Assembly: GCF_042652345.1 (NCBI RefSeq)
Contig: NZ_JBHSJJ010000019.1
Location: forward strand, 46,274-110,273
Direction of reading: 5' to 3'
DNA length: 64,000 bases
DNA from: Negadavirga shengliensis
GTDB lineage: Bacteria > Bacteroidota > Bacteroidia > Cytophagales > Cyclobacteriaceae
The notes below the pieces were generated by a model. It saw only the letters and a list, made by a program, of their open reading frames with translations. It searched no databases and was not told the origin of the DNA. The translations under genes were made by a program, and so were the position numbers. Shown here in pieces: positions 1 to 9,810 of this stretch. Position 1 is the first letter of the stretch. Every line of letters begins with the position of its first letter.

Positions 1-775
1 ACGGAGATTCCCGGAACAGGTCAATGTTAGGTTTCACGCCTATCGCTATCCCCGCAAACTGGCAGGCAATTTCTTCACCCGAAGAAGTAGTGACTGCGCT
101 TATTTTCCCTTCTTTATCCGCTTCCACACTTCTCAGCTCCACGCCTAGCCGAAGGTCCACATGGTGCTCCCTTATGTGTCTGTTAATCAGGCGCGCCTCT
201 TCCTCGGGCAGCACATTGTCCCAATAGTTGTTTTCCCTGACCAACATGGTCACCGCTATTTTCCTGGTTTTCAACATCTCGGCCAATTCTATCCCAATGA
301 GCCCTCCGCCCACCACCACTGCCTTTTGGATATTTTCAGTGTTTTTCTCCATCCTTTGCAGATCCTGGAAAGAATAAAGTCCCTGTACGCCTTTTAAATC
401 CATCCCCGGATAATCAAACATCCGGGGTTTGGACCCGGTGGCCAGAACCAGAATGTCATAAGCCAATTCCCTGTTGCCGAGTACGATGGATTTTTTCTCA
501 AAATCAACCTTTTCTACCCATTCATGAACAAGATCAAACCGGTTTTTTTTCCAAAACCAATCTTCATAAGGTTTGATGTGTTCAAACCTCATGTGCCCCA
601 TATAAACGTACATAAGGGCGGTACGGGAAAAAAAATAAGGGGTCTCTCCTGAAATGATGGTGATGCGGGCATGATGGTCCTTCTTTCTCAGGTGCCTGGC
701 ACAGGTGATGCCTGCAATGCCGTTTCCTATAATCACCACGTGCCTGTCCCTTTTATGATCACAGAATCCTGCCAT
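1..775 (-). CDS. FAD/NAD(P)-binding oxidoreductase (partial, C-terminus beyond window)
   Basis: This is the N-terminal 258 residues of a two-dinucleotide-binding flavoprotein that reads off the left edge. Translating the minus strand from the ATG at 775 gives the FAD-binding glycine motif GNGIAG at residues 17-22, the ATG motif LVLATGSKP at 109-117, and the NAD(P)-binding GGGLIGIE at 156-163. This order is that of the pyridine nucleotide-disulfide oxidoreductase superfamily (Pyr_redox_2), and the segment around PYFFSRTAL resembles rubredoxin/nitrite-reductase type NADH-dependent reductases. No CxxC redox disulfide is seen near the first nucleotide fold, so a glutathione-reductase type mechanism is unlikely. 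The start lies only 4 bases after the stop of the DUF547 gene, so the two are almost certainly co-transcribed. The electron acceptor cannot be told from the sequence. Confidence 0.85.
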   Translation of the reverse strand, partial: MAGFCDHKRDRHVVIIGNGIAGITCARHLRKKDHHARITIISGETPYFFSRTALMYVYMGHMRFEHIKPYEDWFWKKNRFDLVHEWVEKVDFEKKSIVLGNRELAYDILVLATGSKPRMFDYPGMDLKGVQGLYSFQDLQRMEKNTENIQKAVVVGGGLIGIELAEMLKTRKIAVTMLVRENNYWDNVLPEEEARLINRHIREHHVDLRLGVELRSVEADKEGKISAVTTSSGEEIACQFAGIAIGVKPNIDLFRESP

Positions 776-779
776 TTAT

Positions 780-1547
780 TTACTCATTTAAACGCCAATC
801 ATAATCCATATAGGATATGTTCGCATCACTTTCCAATCGATTGTCTGAATACCGGTTAAGATAGGATATTAAACTCGTTTTTTTGGTAAAATCACTCTGA
901 AACCACTTAAATATCGGGGAAATTTTGGCTTCGTCATTCTTAATGATATTCCAGATTTCATTGTTGATGAAAATTCTGGCCTGGTCATCGAGCTGCCCGT
1001 TGATTCGCTCCGGCACATAGGCTTCATTTCTCAAGGGAGGGCAGGAATAAGACGCACAATTAATCCCAAAATGAATCCTGGGTTCATCAAATTCCCGTCT
1101 TAGTATTTTATGTTCGATGCGATCCAGGCTAAACCGTTGGCCTCCTATCCGGAAAAACCTCCTGTGCCAGATTGTATTGATCATGGGGATCCTAAACCTG
1201 GGATGGAGATCCGTAATGCTTTTGATAGGATAGTGGTCTATAATCAGCTTTACCGTAAAGGCATTATAGGCATTGATCCAATACGCCAGTTGTTCCTCCC
1301 TGCTCCAACTTTTTGGGTCGGGAGGATGACCGGAAAGAAGATCCAGGTAGGCTTCCAGTGCTGCTTTATCCCCAATAAAACCCATATAATCGACTTTCCC
1401 CATATCGCCCACATGCTGTTGCAAAAGCGCTGACCAGGAATGGTGGCTGGGAACCGGGGCCTCGGTATTTTCAGGGGAGCGGCGTTGACATGCATTCATC
1501 ATTAAAAAAAATAAAATAAGAAGCAGGCGGGTTGGGGTTTGCCACAT
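780..1547 (-). CDS. DUF547 domain lipoprotein
   Basis: A 255-residue exported protein. The N-terminus has a hydrophobic stretch ending in a lipobox (FLMMNAC, Cys about residue 20), so it should be a lipoprotein. The body matches DUF547: YWINAYNAFTVKLI near the middle and the hallmark cysteine segment FGINCASYSCPPLRNEAY. DUF547 proteins have no firmly assigned activity; the conserved Cys and His residues suggest a thiol- or metal-dependent role, but that is inference. It is followed after 4 bases by the FAD/NAD oxidoreductase, which suggests a shared, perhaps redox-linked, envelope function. Length is normal for the family. Confidence 0.85.
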   Translation of the reverse strand: MWQTPTRLLLILFFLMMNACQRRSPENTEAPVPSHHSWSALLQQHVGDMGKVDYMGFIGDKAALEAYLDLLSGHPPDPKSWSREEQLAYWINAYNAFTVKLIIDHYPIKSITDLHPRFRIPMINTIWHRRFFRIGGQRFSLDRIEHKILRREFDEPRIHFGINCASYSCPPLRNEAYVPERINGQLDDQARIFINNEIWNIIKNDEAKISPIFKWFQSDFTKKTSLISYLNRYSDNRLESDANISYMDYDWRLNE

Positions 1548-1603
1548 GATATCAATATCGCTATTCGGTTCAGGTTGGTAAAAATAAGCGAAAATCCATT
1601 CGA

Positions 1604-2401
1604 TTAAATGTTGATGTTCAACATCCCTTCAAACATCTTCACCGCCTTGCCAAAGATGAAGACCCTGTCCCCCATTTTCTGCAAGCGCATATTTCCTCCA
1701 CGCTTGCTCGCCTGATAGGCGTTAAACGAATGTCTATCCGTTTTTTTATGCCAAAAATCCACCAGCGCACAATGGGCGAAACCGGTGACCGGATCTTCCC
1801 TGATGCCTAAATTAGGGGCAAAATACCGGGACCAAAAATCATATTCACCATCTCCTTCAGAAGTGATGATGATTCCTTCTTCGCTGTGAAGGGAGAGGAT
1901 ATTATAGTCAGGCTGGACATACTCCACGGCACGGTGATGTTCCAGTTCCAGAATCCAGTTTCTGGCAAGCCGGGCTCCTGAGATCACTTTTTGTCCAAAA
2001 AAATCGTTGGAAAAATAAGGATGCGTGCCTGACTCCGTCGGAATCAAAGGAAAATCCAGCTTCACTTCTTCTCCTTCAAGTGAACCAATTAACTTCCCAC
2101 TACGGGTATGAAAAATCAAATCCTTTTCTGTGTCGGCCAGTTCCTCCGTATAAAGCAGGAAAGCTGAAGCTAGGGTGGCATGGCCACAAAGATCCACCTC
2201 TCTTTCAGGTGTAAACCATCTCAGGGAGTATTCCTGATCAGCTATTTTCTCCAGAAAAGAGGTTTCGCTCAGGTTAAGTTCCGCAGCGATGAGCTGCATA
2301 CCCTCATCGGACAGTTCACCCGGCAAAAGGCAAATCCCAGCAGGATTTCCTCCGAATGGTTCGTCAGTAAATGCGTCTACAGTGACAATAGGTAATTCCA
2401 T
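1604..2401 (-). CDS. PhzF family phenazine-biosynthesis-like isomerase
   Basis: A 265-residue cytosolic protein of the PhzF family, which share a diaminopimelate-epimerase-like fold with two similar halves. Visible family signatures are GGNPAG at residues 17-22, the glutamate in NLSETSFL (E46, the position of the catalytic Glu in PhzF), DLCGHATLASAFLL in the first half and REDPVTGFAHCALVDFW in the second. Most PhzF homologues outside phenazine clusters are of unknown substrate, and no other phenazine gene is present here, so no pathway is assigned. It starts 57 bases after the stop of the LOG-family gene on the same strand and may be transcribed with it. Confidence 0.9.
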   Translation of the reverse strand: MELPIVTVDAFTDEPFGGNPAGICLLPGELSDEGMQLIAAELNLSETSFLEKIADQEYSLRWFTPEREVDLCGHATLASAFLLYTEELADTEKDLIFHTRSGKLIGSLEGEEVKLDFPLIPTESGTHPYFSNDFFGQKVISGARLARNWILELEHHRAVEYVQPDYNILSLHSEEGIIITSEGDGEYDFWSRYFAPNLGIREDPVTGFAHCALVDFWHKKTDRHSFNAYQASKRGGNMRLQKMGDRVFIFGKAVKMFEGMLNINI

Positions 2402-2458
2402 CGCTGGAAGGGTTTAGGTAACAGGAGAATTGGACTATTCCTAAAATTAGTGATTTTT

Positions 2459-3214
2459 TCAATACTTCTCACCCAAAATTTTAGAAGGCATAACCGGATC
2501 CTTTCTCCGGAGGCCGAATTCTTCCACCGCATATTTCTTCAAATGTTCTTCCATCTCTTCGACAGAATCAGTCAACAGAAAAAGATCCAGATCATGTTCA
2601 CTGATCGTACCGATTTCAGCCATATAATGGATATGGTCATATAGATGCCGGTGGAACTCTTTGCCCATCAGTATCACCGGGAACCTTTTCATCACCCTCG
2701 TCTGGATCAAAGTAAGGGCTTCGAAAAGTTCGTCCAGGGTACCAAAACCTCCCGGCAGCACAACAAAGGCATAACTGTACTTTGACAACAATACCTTTCT
2801 CACAAAAAAGTATTTGAAGTTCATGTACTTGTCCAGAAACTTATTAGGAAATTGCTCAAACGGCAAAATGATATTACATCCGATCGATTTTCCACCAGCC
2901 ATTTTGGCCCCACGGTTGGCTGCTTCCATAATACCGGGCCCGCCTCCAGTCATGACGGTGAACCCCATATCACTGATACTTTCGCCCACCCGGATACCCA
3001 ACTGATAGTAATCATCCTTTTCTTCAAACCTGGCAGAACCGAAAACCGTGACACAAGGCCCTACAAAATGAAGCATCCTGAAGCCTCTGATGAACTCCAT
3101 CAAAACCTTAAGTCCGAATTTGAGATCTTTGATCCTGCTTTGAGGTCCTGCCATGAACGCCTCTTCCTCGGGATTGATCAATGGCAGTATTTTCCTTTCC
3201 TCCTTTTTTATCAT
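2459..3214 (-). CDS. LOG family / TIGR00730 Rossmann-fold protein
   Basis: A 251-residue cytosolic protein of the LOG (lysine decarboxylase-like) family. The diagnostic PGGxGTxxE motif is present as LPGGFGTLDELFEAL (about residues 152-166), and an upstream glycine-rich nucleotide-binding segment reads GGGPGIMEAANRGA (about 91-104). Characterised members are cytokinin-activating phosphoribohydrolases that release a base from a nucleoside 5'-monophosphate, and many bacterial homologues hydrolyse AMP-like nucleotides; the exact substrate here is unknown. The start is the first Met after a short AT-rich divergent region shared with the operon beginning at 3421. Confidence 0.88.
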   Translation of the reverse strand: MIKKEERKILPLINPEEEAFMAGPQSRIKDLKFGLKVLMEFIRGFRMLHFVGPCVTVFGSARFEEKDDYYQLGIRVGESISDMGFTVMTGGGPGIMEAANRGAKMAGGKSIGCNIILPFEQFPNKFLDKYMNFKYFFVRKVLLSKYSYAFVVLPGGFGTLDELFEALTLIQTRVMKRFPVILMGKEFHRHLYDHIHYMAEIGTISEHDLDLFLLTDSVEEMEEHLKKYAVEEFGLRRKDPVMPSKILGEKY

Positions 3215-3420
3215 ATCAAATAAAAATTAAAAACAAACTGTAGGGATCAAGTTGATTGTAGTTTATAAACACCATTTGAAACATTATGGTTTGGTCCAAC
3301 CTTCCGTTTTGGCAATAGTTTAAATTATTTCCCTAATAATCAAGACATTTATTATAAAATTTACGTCTTAATAACTAATCTTATATTTTTATTTGCTATT
3401 TTCAATTTCAAACGAATAAG

Positions 3421-4137
3421 ATGAATAGACGCCTACTTTTACTAATGTGGATATTCGGCCATTTGGGAAATTTACAGGCCCAAACCCCTGACACAGAGCC
3501 CCTGCTTTTAAACACCTATAACCAGATCATTGCCTACTTCCCCGATATCCATGTCGCCGGGCAATATGTCGAACTGAGAAGGGCGTTGGAAGGGCATCCC
3601 TTTTATGGAACCAATAAAATGGAAAACGGCATGGTGATGATCAGCGGATACCCGTTTGACGGTATCCCGCTTCAATATGACATCTGGGACGATCTTTTGA
3701 TCAGCTTCTCCCCTATTTTCATGCAGAAAATGATTCTGAACCACCTCAAAATAGAAAAGTTCCAACTCCACAATGGAGATACCTTTGTGAGGAAAAATGA
3801 AAATCCGGGATACTATTACCATAACAACGGCTTCTACAGAGAGGTTGTCAAAGGAGATATCGGTCTTTACTGCAAACATGCCAAGGAAAAAAAACAGGAA
3901 TCCTCAACCATTGAACTAAGGAGATATTATAACGAGATTCAGAAATTTTTCTTTGAAATAGACGGCAAATTGGTTCCGGCTCCAAGAAAGAAAAAAGTAT
4001 TTGAATTGCTGCATCTTCCAAAAAAGGAAGCGAAACAGCTTTTAAAATCAAAGGGGCACAAATTCAAAAAACACAAAGAGGATTACCTGAAAACCTTGGT
4101 TTTGTTGGCCAATGAAAAAAAGAATGGATATGAATAA
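3421..4137 (+). CDS. exported hypothetical protein at head of TonB/DUF4249 operon
   Basis: A 238-residue protein that I do not recognise. It has a clear Sec signal peptide (MNRRLLLLMWIFGHLGNLQAQ, cleavage after about residue 20), then a mixed alpha/beta body rich in aromatic residues and a strongly lysine-rich last third (residues about 155-236). The 3' end overlaps the start of the TonB-dependent receptor by 26 bases, so the two are translationally coupled. Its position as first gene of the operon suggests a periplasmic or surface accessory of that receptor, but this is only context. Confidence 0.75.
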   Translation: MNRRLLLLMWIFGHLGNLQAQTPDTEPLLLNTYNQIIAYFPDIHVAGQYVELRRALEGHPFYGTNKMENGMVMISGYPFDGIPLQYDIWDDLLISFSPIFMQKMILNHLKIEKFQLHNGDTFVRKNENPGYYYHNNGFYREVVKGDIGLYCKHAKEKKQESSTIELRRYYNEIQKFFFEIDGKLVPAPRKKKVFELLHLPKKEAKQLLKSKGHKFKKHKEDYLKTLVLLANEKKNGYE

Positions 4138-6889
4138 AATTCTACTTTTTACACTGACAGTAATCGCGTGTACCATTATCTCTGAAACATCAGCACAGAC
4201 GCCGCAGGAAAAGCAAATCAGCGGGATTTTCGCCGGTATCGGCTTCGAAAGATTTGCCCAGATGGTTGAAGAGAGATCCCCCTACCGGTTTTACTTTAGC
4301 AAGTCCGACACGGACAGCCTCGAAATCAATATCAGCGTGAGCAACGCAACCATAGAGGAAGTCCTCGAAAACATTCTGCGCGGATCAGAACTCCATTTCA
4401 GCATTGACCGGGAAAACAGGGTGTTTATCAGCAAAGGCAGGCCTTTGTCCGTAAAGCTCCCCGCAGATTATTTCACAGTAAAACCCGAACCCACCGACGA
4501 ACCCGAACGGGACGACCCGAAGGAAAAAGAAGACAGAATTTTTGCCAAGAACCGGCTTTGGGAAATCGGTACAGGTGGCAGGAGCATTTCCGGCACAGAG
4601 GGGAGACTGAGAGGAATCGTGAAAAGTTATGAATCGGGAGAGCCCATAATCGGCGCCTTGGTATATACATCCGACAGGCAATTCAGGACCATTACTGACG
4701 AAAATGGCAGTTTTGAAATTATCTTGCCCAAAGGCCGCCATACCCTGATTTTCCAAAATTTCGGAGCTTATCAGGAACAACGGCAAGTCAACATACTGGG
4801 TGATGGTACACTCAACGTGGATATGGACGATAATATCATTTCCTTATCTGAAGTGACGGTCACCTCGGAGCGGTCCGCCAACATTGAGCGGCCTGAAATG
4901 GGTATGGCCTCCATAACCGTACAATCATTGAAAAAAATCCCGGCGGTACTCGGAGAGGTGGATGTGTTGCGCGCGGTATTGACCCTCCCTGGTGTGAAAA
5001 CCGTGGGGGAAGCCAGTGCAGGGTTCAATGTGAGAGGTGGTGCCGCTGACCAAAACCTGATCCTTTTTAACCATGCAACCATATACAACCCTACCCACCT
5101 TTTTGGTTTGTTTTCGGCTTTCAATCCCGATATGGTGAGCCAGGTGGATTTGTACAAAGCGGGTGTCCCCGTACAGCACGGGGGCAGGCTTTCCTCCGTG
5201 CTGGATGTAAAAGCAAAATTCGGCAACTCAGAAAAGCTATCCGGTGGTGGCGGTATTGGCCTTATGACCAGCCGTTTATACCTGGAGGGTCCATTGGATT
5301 CTCTCACCACGTTTGCGGTTGGAGGCCGGAGCACTTATTCCAACTGGCTGTTCGGCATGCTGGACGAAGAATCGGAGTTCAGAGACAGCAGGGCTTCCTT
5401 CCATGACCTGAATCTCAATATAAAAAGGACCATCGACAGGAAAAATGAACTCGCCTTTACTTCCTATTGGAGCCAGGATGCTTTCCGTTTTGACCGGGAC
5501 ACGTCCTTTTCGTACCAAAACCTCAACTTCAATATGGGATGGACCCATTATTACAACGACCGCCTGGAAAGTGAAATCAGCATCGGCCATGACCAATATC
5601 GATTTGGTATCCTGAGCCTACAGGATGCTTTGAATTCATTCAACTTCGGTTTCAGCATGGACCAAAGTCACTGGAAAAACCACTTCACCTACGAGCTCAA
5701 CGAAAAACACAAGTTGAGCTTCGGCATGAACCACATCTTGTATAATCTCAATCCTGGAAGGCTTACACCGGAAGGCCCTGAATCCATTCTTATCCCCCAA
5801 CAGGTCCGCCAGGAAAAAGCCCTGGAATCCGCTTTTTATATAGGTAACGAGCATGAGATAAACCCCAAAGTGCTCGTTAATTATGGTTTAAGATATGTCC
5901 TGTACAATTACCTGGGCCCCAATACCGTCAATGAATACCCGGTGGGTACCATCAAAACCGAAACCACAAAAACAGGGGAAAAAGTGTATGACTCCGGAGA
6001 AATCATCAACACCTATCATGGTCCGGAGATAAGGATCTCAGCCAGGTATTCCTTGGATAATTTCACCTCCATCAAAGCAGGCTACAATACCATGAGGCAA
6101 CACATCCACATGATCACCAATACCGCCGCCATAGCGCCAACGGATACCTGGAAAATGAGTGACCCCCACCTGGCTCCGCAGATAGGAGACCAATTGGCGG
6201 TGGGGTACTTTAAAAATTTCAAAGAAAATACCATAGAGACCTCCGTAGAGGTTTACTACAGAAGAATGAGAAACCTGGTGGACTTCCGAAGCGGGGCCAC
6301 ACTTATCCTCAATAATGATGTAGAGCAGGATATATTGAATACCGATGGCAAGGCCTACGGGATCGAACTGATGGCAAAGAAGACGACAGGAAAACTCAAC
6401 GGATGGGTCAGCTATACCTATTCCAGGTCGCTTTTCAGAACCAATCCCAACGTTTTGGGGGAAAAGATCAACAGGGGACGTTTTTACCCCAGTAATTTTG
6501 ACCAGCCACATGACGTGATGGCCGCGGCCAATTTTGAATTTACCAAAAGAATCAACACCTCCCTTAACGCCAACTACAGCACGGGCAGGCCCATCACGTT
6601 ACCCATAGCCAAATTCAATTACGGTGGATCTGAGCGGGTCTATTATTCCGACAGAAATGCCTATCGCATCCCTGATTATTTCCGGGTGGATATTTCGGTA
6701 AACTTAGAAGGCAACCATAAGATAAGAAAGCTGGCCCATGCCTCGTGGTCATTGGGCGTCTATAACGTGTTGGGAAGAAGCAATCCCTATTCGGTGTATT
6801 TTGCACCCATCAATGGCATCATCCAGGGCTATCAGCTCTCCATCTTTGCCCAGCCCATTCCTTTTATCACTTATAACTTCAGGTTCTAA
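4112..6889 (+). CDS. TonB-dependent receptor with STN and carboxypeptidase-regulatory domains
   Basis: A 925-residue outer-membrane active transporter. Domains in order: signal peptide (about 1-29, ending SAQ); an STN-like domain (about 32-112) of the kind that signals to an anti-sigma factor or senses ligand; a CarboxypepD_reg-like beta sandwich (about 165-240, LRGIVKSYESGEPIIGALVY); a TonB plug (about 268-370, with FNVRGGAADQNLILFN); then a beta barrel ending in aromatic residues (ITYNFRF). Starts at 4112, 4124 and 4130 are all possible; the last gives a compact signal peptide. It overlaps the gene before, and its TAA stop overlaps the ATG of the DUF4249 gene. Substrate is unknown. Confidence 0.9.
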   Translation: MKKRMDMNKILLFTLTVIACTIISETSAQTPQEKQISGIFAGIGFERFAQMVEERSPYRFYFSKSDTDSLEINISVSNATIEEVLENILRGSELHFSIDRENRVFISKGRPLSVKLPADYFTVKPEPTDEPERDDPKEKEDRIFAKNRLWEIGTGGRSISGTEGRLRGIVKSYESGEPIIGALVYTSDRQFRTITDENGSFEIILPKGRHTLIFQNFGAYQEQRQVNILGDGTLNVDMDDNIISLSEVTVTSERSANIERPEMGMASITVQSLKKIPAVLGEVDVLRAVLTLPGVKTVGEASAGFNVRGGAADQNLILFNHATIYNPTHLFGLFSAFNPDMVSQVDLYKAGVPVQHGGRLSSVLDVKAKFGNSEKLSGGGGIGLMTSRLYLEGPLDSLTTFAVGGRSTYSNWLFGMLDEESEFRDSRASFHDLNLNIKRTIDRKNELAFTSYWSQDAFRFDRDTSFSYQNLNFNMGWTHYYNDRLESEISIGHDQYRFGILSLQDALNSFNFGFSMDQSHWKNHFTYELNEKHKLSFGMNHILYNLNPGRLTPEGPESILIPQQVRQEKALESAFYIGNEHEINPKVLVNYGLRYVLYNYLGPNTVNEYPVGTIKTETTKTGEKVYDSGEIINTYHGPEIRISARYSLDNFTSIKAGYNTMRQHIHMITNTAAIAPTDTWKMSDPHLAPQIGDQLAVGYFKNFKENTIETSVEVYYRRMRNLVDFRSGATLILNNDVEQDILNTDGKAYGIELMAKKTTGKLNGWVSYTYSRSLFRTNPNVLGEKINRGRFYPSNFDQPHDVMAAANFEFTKRINTSLNANYSTGRPITLPIAKFNYGGSERVYYSDRNAYRIPDYFRVDISVNLEGNHKIRKLAHASWSLGVYNVLGRSNPYSVYFAPINGIIQGYQLSIFAQPIPFITYNFRF

Positions 6890-8046
6890 TGGACAACATG
6901 GTAAAAATCTCGTTTTTGTTTTTTGCTTTTGTGGGTGGCCTGCTGGTTTATGGGTGCCGGGAGCCCTATGAGCCGGACCTTTCCACTTTCGACCACAGTA
7001 TTCTCGTGGTAGAGGGACACCTGGAAGTAGGTGGGGGAACCAGTGTCATCAAATTAAGCCGCACCCATCCACTATATCAACAGACAACCTTCTCTCCCCT
7101 CATCAACGCCCAGGTAAATATTATGGGCACTACAGAAGGCGTTTGGGCTATGGGATGGCACGAGGACGGGTATTACTACACGGAGGGCAATCTTCCCGGG
7201 AACCAATCTTATGTTTTGAGTATCTATTTGGGTCCGGGACGGCAGTACTTTTCACAAGAAATTGTTCCGGTCGAAACCCCTGATTTCGATATCACCTACC
7301 AAAAAAGGGATGGCAATCTGAAAATCTACGCCAACACTTTCGGCAATGAAAGTGCCCCTTATTTCAGATGGGAGTATGAAGAGACCTGGATGTACCGCAC
7401 ACCCTTTGCCTCTGCGTTCAGATATGAATCGACCACCAACCAAGTAGTGGTAAGAAACCAGAATGAAATGGCCTACCAATGCTGGGATGGTGACTTTTCC
7501 ACAAGAATCATTCTGGAGTCCTCATCTAAATACCAAAACAATCAGATTTTTCAGAAAGAACTGTTGCAAATAGACAGCCTTTCCGAAAAACTCGGGATCA
7601 GGTATCACATCAAAGTAAAACAGAGAGCAATAAACCTGGAAGCCTTTACCTTCTGGGAAAGCATCAGGCGTAACTCCGATGATATCGGGGATATCTTTAG
7701 CCCCATGCCTTCAGGAATCAGCAGCAACCTCTATAATGCAGAAAATTCCGACGAACCCGTGATAGGATATATAAGCGCGGGAAAATCCGTGGAAAAATCC
7801 ATTTACATCGACAGAGGCGATGTTAACTGGAGAGCTGTCATCGCGGAATATCGGGGATGTGAAATGGATACAATAGGTGTTCAGGATTACGAGGAGTTTT
7901 TTTTATATGGGGGGTATGAGCCTATTATAGAATATTGTGAGATGTTTTATCCCTGCGGTCAATATTTCGCCGCACCGCGAAGATGTACAGACTGTAGGTT
8001 GAGAGGCGGGACCACAGACAGGCCGGAATTTTGGGAAGACCAGTAA
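6889..8046 (+). CDS. DUF4249 family outer-membrane-associated lipoprotein
   Basis: A 385-residue lipoprotein: hydrophobic leader followed by the lipobox GLLVYGC (Cys about residue 21). The next stretch, with acidic YEPD and ILVVEGHL, is the typical start of DUF4249 proteins, followed by beta-rich segments. The C-terminus is rich in cysteine (EYCEMFYPCGQYF, RRCTDCRLRGG), which could form disulfides. DUF4249 genes regularly follow a TonB receptor of the carboxypeptidase-regulatory type, as here, where the ATG overlaps the receptor's stop. By analogy with SusD it may be a surface ligand-binding partner of that receptor, but this is inference. Confidence 0.87.
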   Translation: MDNMVKISFLFFAFVGGLLVYGCREPYEPDLSTFDHSILVVEGHLEVGGGTSVIKLSRTHPLYQQTTFSPLINAQVNIMGTTEGVWAMGWHEDGYYYTEGNLPGNQSYVLSIYLGPGRQYFSQEIVPVETPDFDITYQKRDGNLKIYANTFGNESAPYFRWEYEETWMYRTPFASAFRYESTTNQVVVRNQNEMAYQCWDGDFSTRIILESSSKYQNNQIFQKELLQIDSLSEKLGIRYHIKVKQRAINLEAFTFWESIRRNSDDIGDIFSPMPSGISSNLYNAENSDEPVIGYISAGKSVEKSIYIDRGDVNWRAVIAEYRGCEMDTIGVQDYEEFFLYGGYEPIIEYCEMFYPCGQYFAAPRRCTDCRLRGGTTDRPEFWEDQ

Positions 8047-8061
8047 GAAAATGAAGTAACT

Positions 8062-9744
8062 ATGCGGATATTCATCAACCTTTTCATATTGATATCGCTG
8101 TCGGGATTAACCATTTTCCCGTCGATCGGGCAAAGTGACATGACAAAGCCAATGGCATCGGAAAAAGCTCCGGAAGAAACGGTGCATGTCCATTTGACGG
8201 ATCATGTGCTGATTTCGGGAGAAACCCTGTGGCTGCATGTCCTGGTGACGCTGGAAGGTAAACCCACACCCTCCAAAATTGTGTATGCCGAAATCCTGGA
8301 CCGAAGGGGAAATCCGGTAAAACAACAAATGATTGGTTTAAAAGAAGGCAAAGGGGATGGATACCTGGAGGTACCGGAGCAGCTTCCTTCCGACCACTAT
8401 TTACTGCGGGTTTATACCCGCAACAGCCCTTATGCGGAAAACCCTCACAGGATTTCCCACCATGTATTGTCGATCATCAACCCCCAAAATCCCCCCAGAA
8501 TCCTGGCGGAATCAAAAACACCTATCCGTAACATTTCTTTTAAAGAAGGTGAAAACAGGTTCATCCAACTGGAAAAATCATCCTGGTTGACATCGGAAAC
8601 CATCGTGATGAACGTAAAGCCTGAAGAAGGTTCAGTCCCTTATTTTAACGTATCCGTTACCAAGGTCTTCCCTGGATATTTTGAAAACAAACCGTACGCC
8701 ATTGACGACATATATGCACCTATCAAAAAAGATAAGGTAATCGTGCCTGAAATATATGGCCACATCATCAAGGGCAGACTGCTTGCCGACAAAGTGGATA
8801 CTACAGAGACCTTTTTTCTGTCCGCGCATGGTACGCAAGCCCATTTGTTCTTGGGAAAGCCCAATCAAAACGGTGACTTCTTTTTCGAAACCGGTGCTTT
8901 CAGTCATTTTGACTATGTCGTGGTGCAATCATCAAAATCCGAAGAACAGGTGAATTTTCTGCTGGAATCCCCCTTTTGGGACCAAAGGCCCAAAGCCGGG
9001 TTCGATCTTCCCGGATTTTCCCTTACCCAGGAGGCCAAACAATTTATCGAAGACAGGCTACTGGCACATGCCACCAATAGGTATTTCATGCCTGAGAAAA
9101 TGCTGCCGCCCCCAACTGTCCCATTCCAGTTTATTGCTGACCATTCTTATTTGTTGGATGACTATAACCGTTTTGACAACATGGCCACCACCATCAGGGA
9201 ATATGTTCCCAGCGTCTATGTGAGGAGTCAAAACAGAAAAACCATATTCAAAAATTTTAACCTGCCGTACAACCGCTTGTTTCAGGAAAACCCTTTGATA
9301 CTGGTAGACGGCATGCCGGTGTTTGACAGTGATGAATTTTCCAGATTCAACCCAAAAGAAATCGAAAGGATGGATATCGTGAACCGGTACCTTTATTTTC
9401 AGGAAAACCTGTTTCAGGGACTGATAGCCCTTACCTCCTACAACAACGATTTTGGTAAATACGACTTGCCCAAAAACGCCCTGTTCATAGAATATCAGGG
9501 GATACAGCCCCAAAAAAACACCGGGAACCTATTTGTTAAAAATCAGGAAAACAGACGTTTCCCCGATTTTAGAAACATATTGCTGTGGGAGACCAACCGG
9601 AAGCGTGAAGAAGACCACCCCATCCTTTTCCAAAGCTCGGACCTGGAAGGGGATTATGAGATCAGGGCGTCCTTCTGGAATCCCGCTACTGAAAACTGGA
9701 AAGAGGAAAGCCGGCTGATAAAAGTGGTAGCTAGAAATGAGTAA
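8062..9744 (+). CDS. exported MG2-like protein with TonB-plug-like tail
   Basis: A 560-residue exported protein beginning 15 bases after the DUF4249 gene. Signal peptide is about residues 1-24. Residues about 30-120 (ETVHVHLTDHVLISGETLWL, then a repeat of extended strands ending YLLRVYTRN) look like a macroglobulin MG2-type beta sandwich, known from large Bacteroidota exported proteins. Residues about 410-470 contain NPLILVDGMPVFD followed by PKEIERMDIVNRYL, which copies the pattern of a TonB plug, but no barrel follows. The protein ends soon afterwards, so it cannot be a channel by itself. It may bind the receptor encoded two genes upstream; function is otherwise unknown. Confidence 0.75.
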   Translation: MRIFINLFILISLSGLTIFPSIGQSDMTKPMASEKAPEETVHVHLTDHVLISGETLWLHVLVTLEGKPTPSKIVYAEILDRRGNPVKQQMIGLKEGKGDGYLEVPEQLPSDHYLLRVYTRNSPYAENPHRISHHVLSIINPQNPPRILAESKTPIRNISFKEGENRFIQLEKSSWLTSETIVMNVKPEEGSVPYFNVSVTKVFPGYFENKPYAIDDIYAPIKKDKVIVPEIYGHIIKGRLLADKVDTTETFFLSAHGTQAHLFLGKPNQNGDFFFETGAFSHFDYVVVQSSKSEEQVNFLLESPFWDQRPKAGFDLPGFSLTQEAKQFIEDRLLAHATNRYFMPEKMLPPPTVPFQFIADHSYLLDDYNRFDNMATTIREYVPSVYVRSQNRKTIFKNFNLPYNRLFQENPLILVDGMPVFDSDEFSRFNPKEIERMDIVNRYLYFQENLFQGLIALTSYNNDFGKYDLPKNALFIEYQGIQPQKNTGNLFVKNQENRRFPDFRNILLWETNRKREEDHPILFQSSDLEGDYEIRASFWNPATENWKEESRLIKVVARNE

Positions 9745-9789
9745 ACATTTGAAATAATCTGTTCTTCATGTCGTGGGGAGCATTCCGTA

Positions 9790-9810
9790 GATACCGGGAT
9801 ATCCGGTATC
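9790..9810. repeat. perfect inverted repeat between convergent genes
   Basis: Arms GATACCGG and CCGGTATC separated by five bases whose centre is itself palindromic. It lies in the 155-base gap between two convergent coding regions (stops at 9744 and 9900), where a bidirectional terminator would be expected, but there is no T-tract on either side. It could be a weak terminator or a protein-binding palindrome. Confidence 0.4.

Noticed and set aside
9790..9810. Rho-independent terminator between the convergent genes
   Set aside because: The stem is good, but there is no T-tract on either side, so it is listed only as an inverted repeat.
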